A stretch of 64,000 nucleotides of DNA. It comes from Nonomuraea wenchangensis (GTDB taxonomy: Bacteria; Actinomycetota; Actinomycetes; Streptosporangiales; Streptosporangiaceae). This document shows positions 24,841-35,318 of this stretch, in pieces (position 1 is the stretch's first letter; every line of letters begins with the position of its first letter). The stretch lies in the NCBI RefSeq assembly GCF_900111685.1, contig NZ_FOHX01000006.1:186001-250000 (forward strand), in the 5' to 3' direction. The translations under genes and the position numbers were made by a program. A model generated the notes under the pieces. That model searched no databases, was not told the origin of the DNA, and was given only the letters and a program-made list of their open reading frames with translations.

Positions 24841-25956
24841 ATGAGTGACGACATGCTGCGCGCCCCCGCAGAGGTCAAGTACGCCGACGAGCTCGACTAC
24901 CTGGAGTCCGTCGACGACAACCCCAAGCCGTTCTCGTGGCGGCTCAGCCCGAAGATGATCCGGCTGTTCGTGCTCGGCTCCGAGCGCGCCGACGGGCTCG
25001 ACCGCGAGATCCCGCAGAAGTGGTTCGGCGACCGCAGCTTCGTGGAGCGCAGCATCGTGACGCTCGCCTCCGACCGGGGCCTGCTGCTGATCGGCGACCC
25101 GGGCACCGGCAAGAGCTGGCTGGCCGAGCTGCTGGCCGCGGCGATCTGCCGTAACTCCACGCTCGTGGTCCAGGGCACCGCCGGCACGACCGAGGACCAC
25201 ATCAAGTACTCGTGGAACGTGTCCATGGTCATCGCCAAGGGCCAGTCGCGCCAGTCGATGATCCCCTCGCCGATCATGACGGCGATGGAGCGCGGCGTCA
25301 TCGGCCGCTTCGAGGAGCTGACCCGTTCGACCAGCGACGTCCAGGACGCGCTGATCTCGATCCTGTCGGAGAAGTACGTCTCCATCCCCGAGCTGGAGGA
25401 CGACAACATCGTCTTCGCCCAGCCGGGCTTCTCCATCATCGCCACGGCCAACAGCCGCGACCGGGGCGTCAACGACCTGTCGTCCGCGCTGAAGCGCCGC
25501 TTCAACTTCGTGCGCATCCCGGTCGTGACCAACAAGAACAGCGAGGCGGAGATCGTCCGCTTCCGTACCGAAGAGCTGCTGCGGCGGCACCGGATCGAGC
25601 TCGACCTGCCGCCGACGCTGCTCGACATCCTGCTGCAGAGCTTCGCCGACCTGCGCTCGGCGTCCGCCTCGGCCACCAGTGACGACGAGCGGCTGGAGTC
25701 GGCGCTGTCCACGGCCGAGCAGATCGGCGTGCTGGAGGACGCCATCCTGCACAGCCACTTCTTCGGCGACCGGGTGCTGCGCGCCCAGACGCTCGCCGGG
25801 TCGCTGGTCGGCTCGCTGGCCCGGCGCAGCCCCGAGGACCTCGCGATACTCAACAAGTACTGGCACGGCGTGGTGGAGCCCCGCGGCAAGAAGGACGGCG
25901 GGCCGTGGCAGGAGTTCCTCGAGGGCGGTCGCGACGCCATCGCGACCCTGTCTTGA
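24841..25956 (+). CDS. MoxR-type AAA+ ATPase
   Basis: 371 residues. Walker A is GDPGTGKS at 85-92; Walker B is degenerate at GRFEEL after a MoxR-like insert (IPSPIMTAMERGVIG); sensor 1 is IIATANSRDRG; an arginine-finger region is SALKRRFNFVRIP. MoxR proteins are hexameric chaperone-like ATPases that insert cofactors into or remodel protein complexes with a VWA partner. It follows the VWA gene by 11 bases, and its stop overlaps the next gene. Its C-terminal ~100 residues form a helical lid. Confidence 0.9.
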   Translation: MSDDMLRAPAEVKYADELDYLESVDDNPKPFSWRLSPKMIRLFVLGSERADGLDREIPQKWFGDRSFVERSIVTLASDRGLLLIGDPGTGKSWLAELLAAAICRNSTLVVQGTAGTTEDHIKYSWNVSMVIAKGQSRQSMIPSPIMTAMERGVIGRFEELTRSTSDVQDALISILSEKYVSIPELEDDNIVFAQPGFSIIATANSRDRGVNDLSSALKRRFNFVRIPVVTNKNSEAEIVRFRTEELLRRHRIELDLPPTLLDILLQSFADLRSASASATSDDERLESALSTAEQIGVLEDAILHSHFFGDRVLRAQTLAGSLVGSLARRSPEDLAILNKYWHGVVEPRGKKDGGPWQEFLEGGRDAIATLS

Positions 25957-28820
25957 GCGGGCCTGTCGTGAGCGGGCCTGTCGTGAGCGGGCCCGACAGG
26001 AGCGGGCCCGCGACGGGCGACGGGGCCGCGACGGGCGACGGGGCCGTGGGCGCGTTCGGCCCGCTCAGGGAGCAGCTCGCGCAGGCCGCGCGCGAGTTCG
26101 GCGGCGACGCCGTCTCGGCGGTCCTCACCGGCATGGTGGACGACGTGGACCGGGCGCTGCGCGAGGAGCTGGAGATCTTCCCGGTCTGCCACCACTCGCC
26201 GGCCTCGGCCCTCGCGATGGTGCGCAGGCTGCGCGACAAGCAGCCGAAGGTCATCTACCTGGAGCTGTGCGAGGACCTCCAGCCGCTGCTCACCGAGCTG
26301 CGCAACTGCCGGCTGCCGGTGGCGGTGCAGGCGTTCGCCACGCACCTCGACGGGTTCCCCAAGGAGTGGGCGCCGCTCAGCGTGGTGGCGCCGATCACCG
26401 AGGCGTCGGCCGAATACCAGGCGATCGCGTACGCGCTGGAGACGCCCGGCGTGGAGCTGGTGCTGGTCGACCGCTCCACCGACCACGTCTTCCAGTGGGC
26501 CGAGAAGGAGGACACGCCCGAGGGCGAGCACGCCCGCCCCCAGGGCGAGGAGGCCGGGCTGCACGGCGACGCGCTCGGCGTCGAGATCGGCGACCTGCGT
26601 CCCCGCTTCGCCGAGCTGGAGGAGCACCTGCTGCACCACGGCAAGGTGCGCCACTGGTCGGAGTGGTGGGACCAGTACGTCGAGCAGCCCCTGTCCGGGG
26701 CGGACCACGACACCTACCGCCAGGTGATGACGCTGATCGGCAGCCTGTTCCGCCGGCTGAGCCGCGACCCGGCCCGGCTGGCGGCCGACGAGGACCGCGA
26801 GCGCTACATGTGGACGAGGATGCGCGAGCACCTCGCCGCCACCGGGGCCGACCCCGCCGACTGCCTGTACGTGTGCGGCGCCTTCCACGCCGCCAGCGAT
26901 GTCGAGCAGTTCGGCGTGCGCTCCACCGCCCCCTTCGCGATCAGCCCGCGCACCGGCACGACCTGGCTGTACGGGCTCATCCCCTCCAGCCACTCGGCCA
27001 TCGAGGCGCAGTTCGGGCTGGCCTCGGGGTCGGTGTCGATCGCGGCGGCGACGTGGGCGAAGGCGGTCAAGCGCGACAGGCTGACGCCCTATCGGCTCGC
27101 GGGGCAGAAGAGCACCGGCAAGGCGGCGGCCCGCAAACCCGCGCCGGCCCCTGCCACCGGCGATCCGGCCCCCGCCGCCGACCGGCTCAGCGGGTTCCTG
27201 TCCCGGCCGCCCACGCTGGACGCGCTGGACGAGGCCGAGCTGCTCGGCTGGTGCGTGGACATCGTCCGGCTGGCCCGCCGCAACGGCTACCTCGCCAGCA
27301 CGGCGGACGCGATCGCGGTGTTCGAGACCTCGATCCTGCTGGCCGGGATGCGCGGCCGGGCCCGGCCCACCCCGTACGACTTCCAGGACGCGGCCGTCAC
27401 CTGCATCGAGAAGGACGTCGTGCCGGGCCGCAGGGACGTCGCCCGGCTGTGCGAGATCCTGCTCGGCAGCGACCGGGTCGGCGTGGTCGGCTACGACGCC
27501 CTGCCCCCGCTGGCCAGGAACGTCCTCGACCGCCTCGCCCCGCTCGGGCTGGACCTGGAGAAGCGTACGATCCAGCGGGCCCTGCTCGACCTGCACGCGG
27601 ACCCCGAGCTGAGGCCCTGCTCCGACCTGCTGTGGATGCTGCGTTACCTGCTGCCGCCCGAGGCCGTACGCCCCATCATGGGCGAGCGGCGGCTCGGTGA
27701 GCGCTCGATCCAGGAGAGCTGGGACCTCGCGCTCGGCAAGCACCAGCGCTCGCTCATCGAGCTCGGCTACGACGGCGTGACCGTCGAGCAGGTGCTGGAG
27801 CAGCGGCTGCGGCGGCGGGTCTGGGCTCCGGAGGCGACGGCGGCGGTCGCGCTCGCGGCGGTCGAGGACGCGGTGCTCTACCTCGGCAGCCGGCGCTTCG
27901 CCGACGAGCTGGGGGCGCGGGCGGTGGAGCTGCTGTCCGCCGAGCGGAGCGCGGACGACGCGCCCGAGGTGCTGCGCCGCATCCGGCGGCTGCTGGCCTA
28001 CTACCGGGCGAACGAGCCCGAGCTGCCCGCGTGGTGCGAGGAGTTCGCCACCGCCGGCTACGCCCACTACTGCACGCTGCTGCCGACGGCGTTCGTCGAC
28101 GACGACACCGGCGTGCGGCAGGTGGGGGCGATGCTCGGGTTCCTGTTCTCGATGGAGAGCCTGGCGCTGGCGCTGGGCTGCGACCGGGCGCAGCTCGAAC
28201 TGGCGGTGCGGCAGTCGCATCCCGAGGCGCCGGCGAAGGTGGCGCTGCTGTGGGCGGCGCGCACCCAGCTCGGGCTGCTGAGCGTGGCCGAGCTGCGGGA
28301 GCGGTGCGAGGAGCTGCTGGGCAATCCGCTGGTGGTGCCGTCGTTCCCGCAGTACATCATGGGGTTCGTGCAGGCCATGGAGCCGGTGCCGGCGCTGTCG
28401 GGGTTCGTGGTGGAGGTGATCTCGAAGGCGTTCGGCCGGCTGCCCGACTCGGTGCTGCTGCCGTGGCTGCCGAAGCTGATCACGACGCTGCGGAACGAGG
28501 CCGCCGAGCTGATGCCCGCCCTGGTGCGCGAGGCGGGCCGGACGTTCCCCGGCTCGCTGGCCGAGGTGGACTCCTGGACCCCGCCCTGGTCGCCGCGTCC
28601 GGCCCCTGCCGCAGTGGCCGCGTCCCGTCCGGCCGTCGCGCCCGCGGGACCGGCCGCCGAGCTGCTGTCCGCCCACCGCACGACCTGCGACGCGGTGGCC
28701 GTGCTGCTCGGCTGCGAGCCCACCTGGCACGTCGCGGATGCCTCGCCCGCGTCCCCCGCGGCCCTCCTCCTGACCGCTCACCCGGAGCCGGCCCAGGCCC
28801 TGGCCGCTCTCCTCACCTGA
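25953..28820 (+). CDS. Large DUF5682-like protein of the MoxR/VWA cluster
   Basis: About 955 residues from TTG 25953. After a low-complexity start (SGPVVSGPVVSGP) comes EIFPVCHHSPASALAMVRRL, with His80-His81-Ser-Pro as in the HHSP motif of DUF5682 proteins. A conserved beta/alpha region follows (KVIYLELCEDLQPLL; VYVCGAFHAASD in the form LYVCGAFHAA). The long C-terminal part is helical and repeat-like. The start is uncertain: GTG at 25968, 25983 or 26046 is possible, the last preceded by GACGGGG. No membrane helices. It is the final gene before a strong terminator. The biochemical role is unknown. Confidence 0.7.
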   Translation: MSGPVVSGPVVSGPDRSGPATGDGAATGDGAVGAFGPLREQLAQAAREFGGDAVSAVLTGMVDDVDRALREELEIFPVCHHSPASALAMVRRLRDKQPKVIYLELCEDLQPLLTELRNCRLPVAVQAFATHLDGFPKEWAPLSVVAPITEASAEYQAIAYALETPGVELVLVDRSTDHVFQWAEKEDTPEGEHARPQGEEAGLHGDALGVEIGDLRPRFAELEEHLLHHGKVRHWSEWWDQYVEQPLSGADHDTYRQVMTLIGSLFRRLSRDPARLAADEDRERYMWTRMREHLAATGADPADCLYVCGAFHAASDVEQFGVRSTAPFAISPRTGTTWLYGLIPSSHSAIEAQFGLASGSVSIAAATWAKAVKRDRLTPYRLAGQKSTGKAAARKPAPAPATGDPAPAADRLSGFLSRPPTLDALDEAELLGWCVDIVRLARRNGYLASTADAIAVFETSILLAGMRGRARPTPYDFQDAAVTCIEKDVVPGRRDVARLCEILLGSDRVGVVGYDALPPLARNVLDRLAPLGLDLEKRTIQRALLDLHADPELRPCSDLLWMLRYLLPPEAVRPIMGERRLGERSIQESWDLALGKHQRSLIELGYDGVTVEQVLEQRLRRRVWAPEATAAVALAAVEDAVLYLGSRRFADELGARAVELLSAERSADDAPEVLRRIRRLLAYYRANEPELPAWCEEFATAGYAHYCTLLPTAFVDDDTGVRQVGAMLGFLFSMESLALALGCDRAQLELAVRQSHPEAPAKVALLWAARTQLGLLSVAELRERCEELLGNPLVVPSFPQYIMGFVQAMEPVPALSGFVVEVISKAFGRLPDSVLLPWLPKLITTLRNEAAELMPALVREAGRTFPGSLAEVDSWTPPWSPRPAPAAVAASRPAVAPAGPAAELLSAHRTTCDAVAVLLGCEPTWHVADASPASPAALLLTAHPEPAQALAALLT
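25954..26045 (+). repeat. In-frame tandem repeats at the MoxR/DUF5682 junction
   Basis: Four 15-base units derived from TGAGCGGGCCTGTCG (25954-26013; the first two are identical) are followed by two identical 18-base units GCGACGGGCGACGGGGCC (26010-26045). Both periods are multiples of three, so the frame is kept. The array covers the start-codon choices of the downstream gene. Confidence 0.7.
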
Positions 28821-28826
28821 GCGCCC

Positions 28827-28866
28827 GCCCCTGACCTGCCCGACGCCTGCCGGGCGGGTCAGGGGC
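28827..28866. terminator. Strong bidirectional hairpin after the MoxR cluster
   Basis: GCCCCTGACCTGCCCG, an eight-base loop, then CGGGCGGGTCAGGGGC: 16 bp with one G-T wobble. It separates two convergent genes. Confidence 0.8.
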
Positions 28867-28870
28867 GCCG

Positions 28871-29278
28871 CTACGGGAGGGGGAGGACGGCGACGGCCTC
28901 GACCTCGACGAGCTGGCCGGTGTAGCCGAGCACGGTCACGCCGAGCAGCGTGCTGGGCACGTCGTGCCCGTCCATGTGCTCGCGGTAGACCTTCCAGGCG
29001 GTCGCCAGGTCGGCGCGGTCGGACGAGGCGACGTACACGGTGGTCTTGGTGAGGTCGGTGAGTGCGGCGCCGGCGGCGGCGAGCGCGTCGGCGAGGTTGC
29101 GCATCACCTGGTGGGTCTGCCCTGCGACGTCACCTGGGCAGACGGTCACGCCGTCGGCGTCGAGCGGGCAGGCCCCGGCCGCCCAGACGGCGCGCACCGG
29201 GACGTCGGTGACGGCCGCGTACGCGTACTCGGTGGGAGCGAGACCGACATCTCGGATCAATCGGACACCTTGCGTCAT
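28871..29278 (-). CDS. RidA/YjgF-family protein
   Basis: 135 residues with the chorismate-mutase-like Rid fold. Conserved parts are VWAAGACPLDADG, QTHQVMRNLADALAAAGA, KTTVYVASSDRADL and the C-terminal VEVEAVAVLP. RidA proteins hydrolyse reactive enamine/imine intermediates and form cytosolic trimers. The catalytic Arg of true RidA (usually in an IRT/NR motif near 105) is not obvious here, since the region reads VPSTLLGVTVLG, so it may be a Rid subgroup with another job. ATG 29278 is chosen. It diverges from the chitinase gene. Confidence 0.85.
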   Translation of the reverse strand: MTQGVRLIRDVGLAPTEYAYAAVTDVPVRAVWAAGACPLDADGVTVCPGDVAGQTHQVMRNLADALAAAGAALTDLTKTTVYVASSDRADLATAWKVYREHMDGHDVPSTLLGVTVLGYTGQLVEVEAVAVLPLP

Positions 29279-29324
29279 GGGGTCAGACCCTACTGGCCCG
29301 GCCGGGATTTTCGCGCGCGAATTA

Positions 29325-29353
29325 TTGACGCCTCCGCAGCTTGAGGTTACGGT
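29325..29353 (+). promoter_or_regulatory. Chitinase promoter
   Basis: TTGACG at 29325-29330, a 17-base spacer, TACGGT at 29348-29353. This is a very good vegetative sigma promoter, predicting a start near 29360. Confidence 0.65.
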
Positions 29354-29368
29354 CGTCTCACAACTAAA

Positions 29369-29392
29369 AGGAAACTTTCCTAATAGTTTCCT
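29369..29392. promoter_or_regulatory. Operator-like dyad downstream of the chitinase start site
   Basis: AGGAAA-C-TTTCCT (29369-29381, perfect arms) followed by another TTTCCT at 29387-29392, exactly 11 bases on. Its place just after the predicted start site suits a repressor roadblock. It is not the DasR consensus. Confidence 0.5.
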
Positions 29393-29435
29393 GGCATCCC
29401 ACCCCCCACACGCCCCCAACGGATGTCGGAGCGAC

Positions 29436-31373
<1,938 letters not shown>

Positions 31374-31390
31374 CCCGGCCGAGCGAGAGG

Positions 31391-31418
31391 GACCGGCCCG
31401 CCGCCCGGCGGGCCGGTC
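31391..31418. terminator. Perfect hairpin between chitinase and aldo/keto reductase genes
   Basis: GACCGGCCCGCC-GCCC-GGCGGGCCGGTC, 12 perfect pairs. It serves two convergent genes. Confidence 0.8.
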
Positions 31419-31426
31419 TCCGCGCG

Positions 31427-32272
31427 TCAGGCCGCAGACAGCTCGGCCACCTGCTCGGGGGTGAGCGACACGGTCGCGGCGCCCATGTTCTCCTCCAGGT
31501 GGGCGAGGGACGAGGTGCCGGGGATCGCCACGAGGGCCGGCGAGCGGGCCAGCAGCCAGGCCAGGCTGACCTGGGCGGGCGTGGCCCCGAGGTCGCGGGC
31601 CACGTGGTCCACGGGGCCGCCCGGCGCGGCCAGCCGGCCCTTGGCGATGGGGGTGTAGGCGATGAAGGCGAGGCCCTGCGCCTCGCAGTGGTCGAGCACG
31701 TCCTCGGAGGCCCGCAGGGTGAGGTTGTAGCGGTTCTGGACGCTCGCGATCTCCACGACCCGCCGGGCCCGCTCCAGCTGCTCCACGGTGACCTCCGACA
31801 GCCCGATCGCGGCGATCTTGCCCTCGTCGCGGAGCGCCTTGAGCTCGCCGACCTGGTCCTCCAGGGGCACCTCGGGGTCGACGCGGTGGAGCTGGAGCAG
31901 GTCGAGCCGGTCCACGCCGAGCCGGCGCAGGCTCATCTCGACCTCCTGCCGCAGGTAAGCGGGCCGTCCCACGGGATGCCACTCCCCCGGCCCGGTGCGC
32001 ACGAACCCGGCCTTGGTGGCGATCGTGACGTGCTCCGGGTACGGGTGCAGCGCCTCGCGGATGATCTCCTCATTGACGTAGGGGCCGTAGGAGTCGGCGG
32101 TGTCGATGAAGTCGGCACCCAGCTCGACGGCCCGGCGCAGCACGCGCAGGCACGCCTCGCGGTCCTCGGGCGGCCCCCAGACGCCGGGGCCGGTGAGGCT
32201 CATCGCGCCGAATCCCAGGCGGTGCACGGTCCGGCCACCGATGGTCAACGTTCCGTGATGCAACAGAGACAT
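31427..32272 (-). CDS. Aldo/keto reductase
   Basis: 281 residues forming a TIM barrel. The catalytic tetrad is visible: Asp in FIDTADSYGPYVNE with Tyr in the same motif, Lys in TIATKAGF and His in LLQLHRVD. The NADPH-binding C-terminal region includes AIPGTSSLAHLEEN. It reduces aldehydes or ketones in the cytoplasm; the physiological substrate is not indicated. ATG 32272 with AAGAAG seven bases upstream is chosen over TTG 32278. It is divergent from the peptidase gene with ~97 bases between. Confidence 0.92.
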   Translation of the reverse strand: MSLLHHGTLTIGGRTVHRLGFGAMSLTGPGVWGPPEDREACLRVLRRAVELGADFIDTADSYGPYVNEEIIREALHPYPEHVTIATKAGFVRTGPGEWHPVGRPAYLRQEVEMSLRRLGVDRLDLLQLHRVDPEVPLEDQVGELKALRDEGKIAAIGLSEVTVEQLERARRVVEIASVQNRYNLTLRASEDVLDHCEAQGLAFIAYTPIAKGRLAAPGGPVDHVARDLGATPAQVSLAWLLARSPALVAIPGTSSLAHLEENMGAATVSLTPEQVAELSAA

Positions 32273-32369
32273 CCCCAATCTTCTTATTTGCGGTGATTCT
32301 TACTAGTTTCAGGGCACGCGCGCATCTTCAACCCGGGTCTCCCCTTACGTACCGAGGAGCAACGGAAAC

Positions 32370-33905
32370 ATGCGTTCCCTAGTCGGCGCCATCACGGCGG
32401 CCGCGGTCGTCTTCCTCCCCATGGCCATGGCCGGCCCCGCCCAGGCCCACGGCCGCGACGACGCCGCCGTACGCAAGCTCGTCAAGGACGTCTCCGGCAA
32501 GAACGTCAAGAAGCATCTCAAGGCGTTACAGGCCATCGCCGACGCCAACTCCGGGACCCGCGTCTCCGGCAGCTCCGGCTTCGACGCCTCCCGCGACTAC
32601 GTGGCGGGCAAGCTGCGCGCCGCCGGCTACGAGGTGACGATCCAGCCCTTCGAGTTCACCTTCGACGGCTACCGCACGCCGCCCGTGCTCAAGCGCACCA
32701 GCCCCGCGCCGGCGAAGACGTACACGTACGGCTTCTTCCAGGACTACGTGGCGATGGGCGACTCGCCGGCCGGCGCGGCCGGCGGCACCGTCCAGGCCGT
32801 CGACCTGGTGCTGCCGCCCGGCCCGGCCAACTCCTCGTCGTCCGGGTGCGAGGCGAGCGACTTCGCCGGCTTCGTCCCGGGCAACGTGGCGCTCATGCAG
32901 CGCGGCACCTGCAACTTCCGCGTCAAGGTGGACAACGCCATGGCGGCCGGGGCGTCCGCGGCCATCGTGTTCAACGAGGGCCAGGAAGGGCGCACCGAGG
33001 TGGACCTCAACCCGGTGCTCAGCGGGCCCGGCGTCACCATCCCGTCGTTCTTCACCAGCTTCTCCGTCGGCCAGGAGCTGGCCTCGACCGCGGGCGCCGC
33101 GGTCCAGCTCAACTGGGACCCGGTGGTGGAGCAGCGGACCACGTACAACGTGATCGCGCAGACCAAGAAGGGCGACAGGAACAACGTCGTCATGCTCGGC
33201 GCGCACCTGGACGGCGTCCAGGAGGGCCCCGGCATCAACGACAACGGCTCGGGCAGCGCCGGCATCCTGGAGGTCGCGCTGCAGTTCGCCAAGACCAAGC
33301 CGAAGAACCAGGTGCGCTTCGCCTTCTGGGGCGCCGAGGAGTTCGGCCTGCTCGGCTCGGAGCACTACGTGGCCACCCTGCCCGAGGCCGAGCGGGCCAA
33401 GATCGCGCTCTACCTCAACTTCGACATGATCGCCTCGCCGAACTACACGTTCGGCATCTACGACGGCGACGGCGACGCGTTCGGCACCTCCGGGCCGGCC
33501 GGGTCTGACGTGATCGAGGAGGACTTCGAGAAGTTCTTCGCCGGGCGCGGGCTGCCGTACACCGCGACCGCGTTCACCGGCCGCTCCGACTACGGCGCGT
33601 TCATCGCGGCCGGGATCCCCTCCGGCGGCCTGTTCACCGGCGCGGAGCAGCTGAAGACGGCCGAGGAAGCCGCGATCTTCGGCGGCACGGCGGGCGTCCC
33701 GCTCGACCCGTGCTACCACAGCGTCTGCGACACCATCGCCAACATCAACGACAAGGCCCTGGACGTCAACTCCGACGCCATCGCCACGCTGACCGCCCGC
33801 TACGCCTTCGACACCGGCTCGATCGGCGCCGCGACCGCCCAGGCCGCGACGGCGAAGCGGAGCGCCGCCCCGCACACCCACAAGCCCGCCGACGCGGCGA
33901 GCTAA
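32370..33905 (+). CDS. Secreted M28 zinc aminopeptidase with PA insert
   Basis: 511 residues. Signal peptide 1-27 (ending PAQAHG); a PA domain at about 125-240 (GNVALMQRGTCNFRVKVDNA); M28 catalytic domain with metal ligands His (GAHLDGV), Asp (NDNGSGSAG), the Glu pair (WGAEEFGLLGS), Asp (NFDMIASP) and His (CYHSVCD). It removes N-terminal residues from peptides outside the cell, like Streptomyces griseus aminopeptidase but larger. ATG 32370 follows GAGGAG. Codon 53 is the rare TTA. It ends at a perfect 13-bp terminator. Confidence 0.93.
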   Translation: MRSLVGAITAAAVVFLPMAMAGPAQAHGRDDAAVRKLVKDVSGKNVKKHLKALQAIADANSGTRVSGSSGFDASRDYVAGKLRAAGYEVTIQPFEFTFDGYRTPPVLKRTSPAPAKTYTYGFFQDYVAMGDSPAGAAGGTVQAVDLVLPPGPANSSSSGCEASDFAGFVPGNVALMQRGTCNFRVKVDNAMAAGASAAIVFNEGQEGRTEVDLNPVLSGPGVTIPSFFTSFSVGQELASTAGAAVQLNWDPVVEQRTTYNVIAQTKKGDRNNVVMLGAHLDGVQEGPGINDNGSGSAGILEVALQFAKTKPKNQVRFAFWGAEEFGLLGSEHYVATLPEAERAKIALYLNFDMIASPNYTFGIYDGDGDAFGTSGPAGSDVIEEDFEKFFAGRGLPYTATAFTGRSDYGAFIAAGIPSGGLFTGAEQLKTAEEAAIFGGTAGVPLDPCYHSVCDTIANINDKALDVNSDAIATLTARYAFDTGSIGAATAQAATAKRSAAPHTHKPADAAS

Positions 33906-33912
33906 CCCCTGC

Positions 33913-33942
33913 GGATGGCGGGAACACCCGTTCCCGCCATCC
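33913..33942. terminator. Perfect 13-bp hairpin between peptidase and sulfatase genes
   Basis: GGATGGCGGGAAC-ACCC-GTTCCCGCCATCC followed by CTTG. It serves convergent genes. Confidence 0.82.
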
Positions 33943-33947
33943 CTTGA

Positions 33948-35306
33948 TCATGGCCGCTGGTGGCCGATCCTGACCGGCTTCGGGCCGCGCAGCCGTACCT
34001 CAGGGTCGGTCATCGCCTGGTGCGGGGCCGGGCGGGCGGCGGCCGGCTCGATCTCGGGCGCGGCGCCCTCGGCCTCGGCGATCCGCCGCGCCAGCCGCTC
34101 CCGCAGCCCCGCCGCGACCCCGTCGTGCGAGGGGTGGCCCGCCAGGTTCACCAGCTCGTACGGATCGCTCTCCAGGTCGTAGAGCGCCTGCTCCCGGTAG
34201 CGGCCGGCGGCCGGGTCGTCCCAGGGGTCGGCGTCCTCGGCGACCGCGTAGTACTTCCACCGCGACGTACGGATGCCGCGCCCCACCTCAGACTCGCTGA
34301 CCTGGAAGAACACCTCCTCCGGCCAGTCGGCGCGGGCGTCGCGGAGCAGCGGCAGGAACGAGCGGCCCTGCATCTCCTCCGGCACCGGCAGCCCGGCCGC
34401 CGCCAGCAGCGTCGGCGGCAGGTCGAGGGTGCTGACCGGGCGGGCGATCGCGCCGCCGCCGTCGAAGCCGGGGCCGCGCAGCGCCAGCGGCACCCGCAGC
34501 GAGGCGTCGTGGCAGGAGCGTTTGTACTCGGCGTTGCGGGTCTTGAAGTGGTTGCCGTGGTCGGAGGTGTAGGCCACGATCGTCTCCTCCAGCAGGCCGA
34601 GGCTGCGCAGGGCGTCCAGCAGCCGCCCCAGCCCCTCGTCCAGGCGCTTGACCTGGCCCAGGTAGCCGCCGAGGTGCCGGTGGGCGGTGCCGCCGAGCGC
34701 GGCGAGGTCCGGCGGCAGCCAGGCGCCCTGGTAGCGCTCCTCGTAGCCGTCGGGCGCCGGGTAGTTGTCCACCTCGTTCTGGTGGTGCGGCTCCAGCAGC
34801 GACAGGAACAGGAAGAACGGCTCGTCGTGGTGGTCGGCGACGAACCTGATCGCGGCGTCCACGAGCGCGTCGGAGCGGTAGCCGGGCAGCAGGACGGGAT
34901 CGCCCGCCTCGTCGAAGACGATCGTGCGGTAGGCGTCGGAGGTGTGCTCGAGCGCGTTCGCGCCGAGCCAGGACCGGTAGCCGCCGCGCTGCTCCTCCGG
35001 CACCGGCTCCGCGCCCGCCAGGTGCCACTTGCCGAGGTAACCGGTGGCGTAGCCGGCCGCGCCGAAGTGATGCGCGAGCGTACGCTCCTCCGGCGGCAGC
35101 ACGCGGCCGTTGCGGTGGACGCCGGTCGTGGTCGGGTAGCGGCCCGTCTGCAGCGCGGCGCGGGCGGGCGCGCACACCGGCTGCGGGGTGATCGCGACCG
35201 TGGCCTGGGTGCCGTGCCTGGCCATCCGGTCGAGGTTGGGGGTGAGCGGGCCAACGGTGTCCCACCGCTGCTGGTCGGTGAGGACGACGATCACGTTCGG
35301 ACGCAA
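33948..35306 (-). CDS. Type I sulfatase of a sugar-uptake operon
   Basis: 452 residues. VIVVLTDQQRWDTVG is the N-terminal metal motif; Cys45 lies in PVCAPARAALQTGR, the CxPxR formylglycine site; TSDHGNHF gives the second metal region. No signal peptide, so it acts on imported sulfated saccharides. It is last in the LacI, binding protein, permease, permease, sulfatase operon, which makes a carbohydrate sulfatase likely. The start is TTG 35306 with AGGGAG eight bases upstream. A formylglycine-generating enzyme must be encoded elsewhere. It is unlike the sulfatase at 668 outside the core motifs. Confidence 0.88.
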   Translation of the reverse strand: MRPNVIVVLTDQQRWDTVGPLTPNLDRMARHGTQATVAITPQPVCAPARAALQTGRYPTTTGVHRNGRVLPPEERTLAHHFGAAGYATGYLGKWHLAGAEPVPEEQRGGYRSWLGANALEHTSDAYRTIVFDEAGDPVLLPGYRSDALVDAAIRFVADHHDEPFFLFLSLLEPHHQNEVDNYPAPDGYEERYQGAWLPPDLAALGGTAHRHLGGYLGQVKRLDEGLGRLLDALRSLGLLEETIVAYTSDHGNHFKTRNAEYKRSCHDASLRVPLALRGPGFDGGGAIARPVSTLDLPPTLLAAAGLPVPEEMQGRSFLPLLRDARADWPEEVFFQVSESEVGRGIRTSRWKYYAVAEDADPWDDPAAGRYREQALYDLESDPYELVNLAGHPSHDGVAAGLRERLARRIAEAEGAAPEIEPAAARPAPHQAMTDPEVRLRGPKPVRIGHQRP

Positions 35307-35318
35307 GACGGAAGCTCC

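Noticed and set aside
25954-26045. CRISPR-like repeats
   Set aside because: Units are contiguous with no spacers and keep the reading frame; this is a minisatellite, and no cas genes are present.
24897-28781. A 1294-codon open frame on the minus strand opposite the MoxR and DUF5682-like genes
   Set aside because: It is the mirror of two real genes in high-GC DNA; its translation is low-complexity Arg/Gly/Val-rich with no domain or ribosome site.
29369-29392. DasR binding site upstream of chitinase
   Set aside because: The DasR consensus is centred on TGGTCTAGACCA; the dyad here is AGGAAACTTTCCT.
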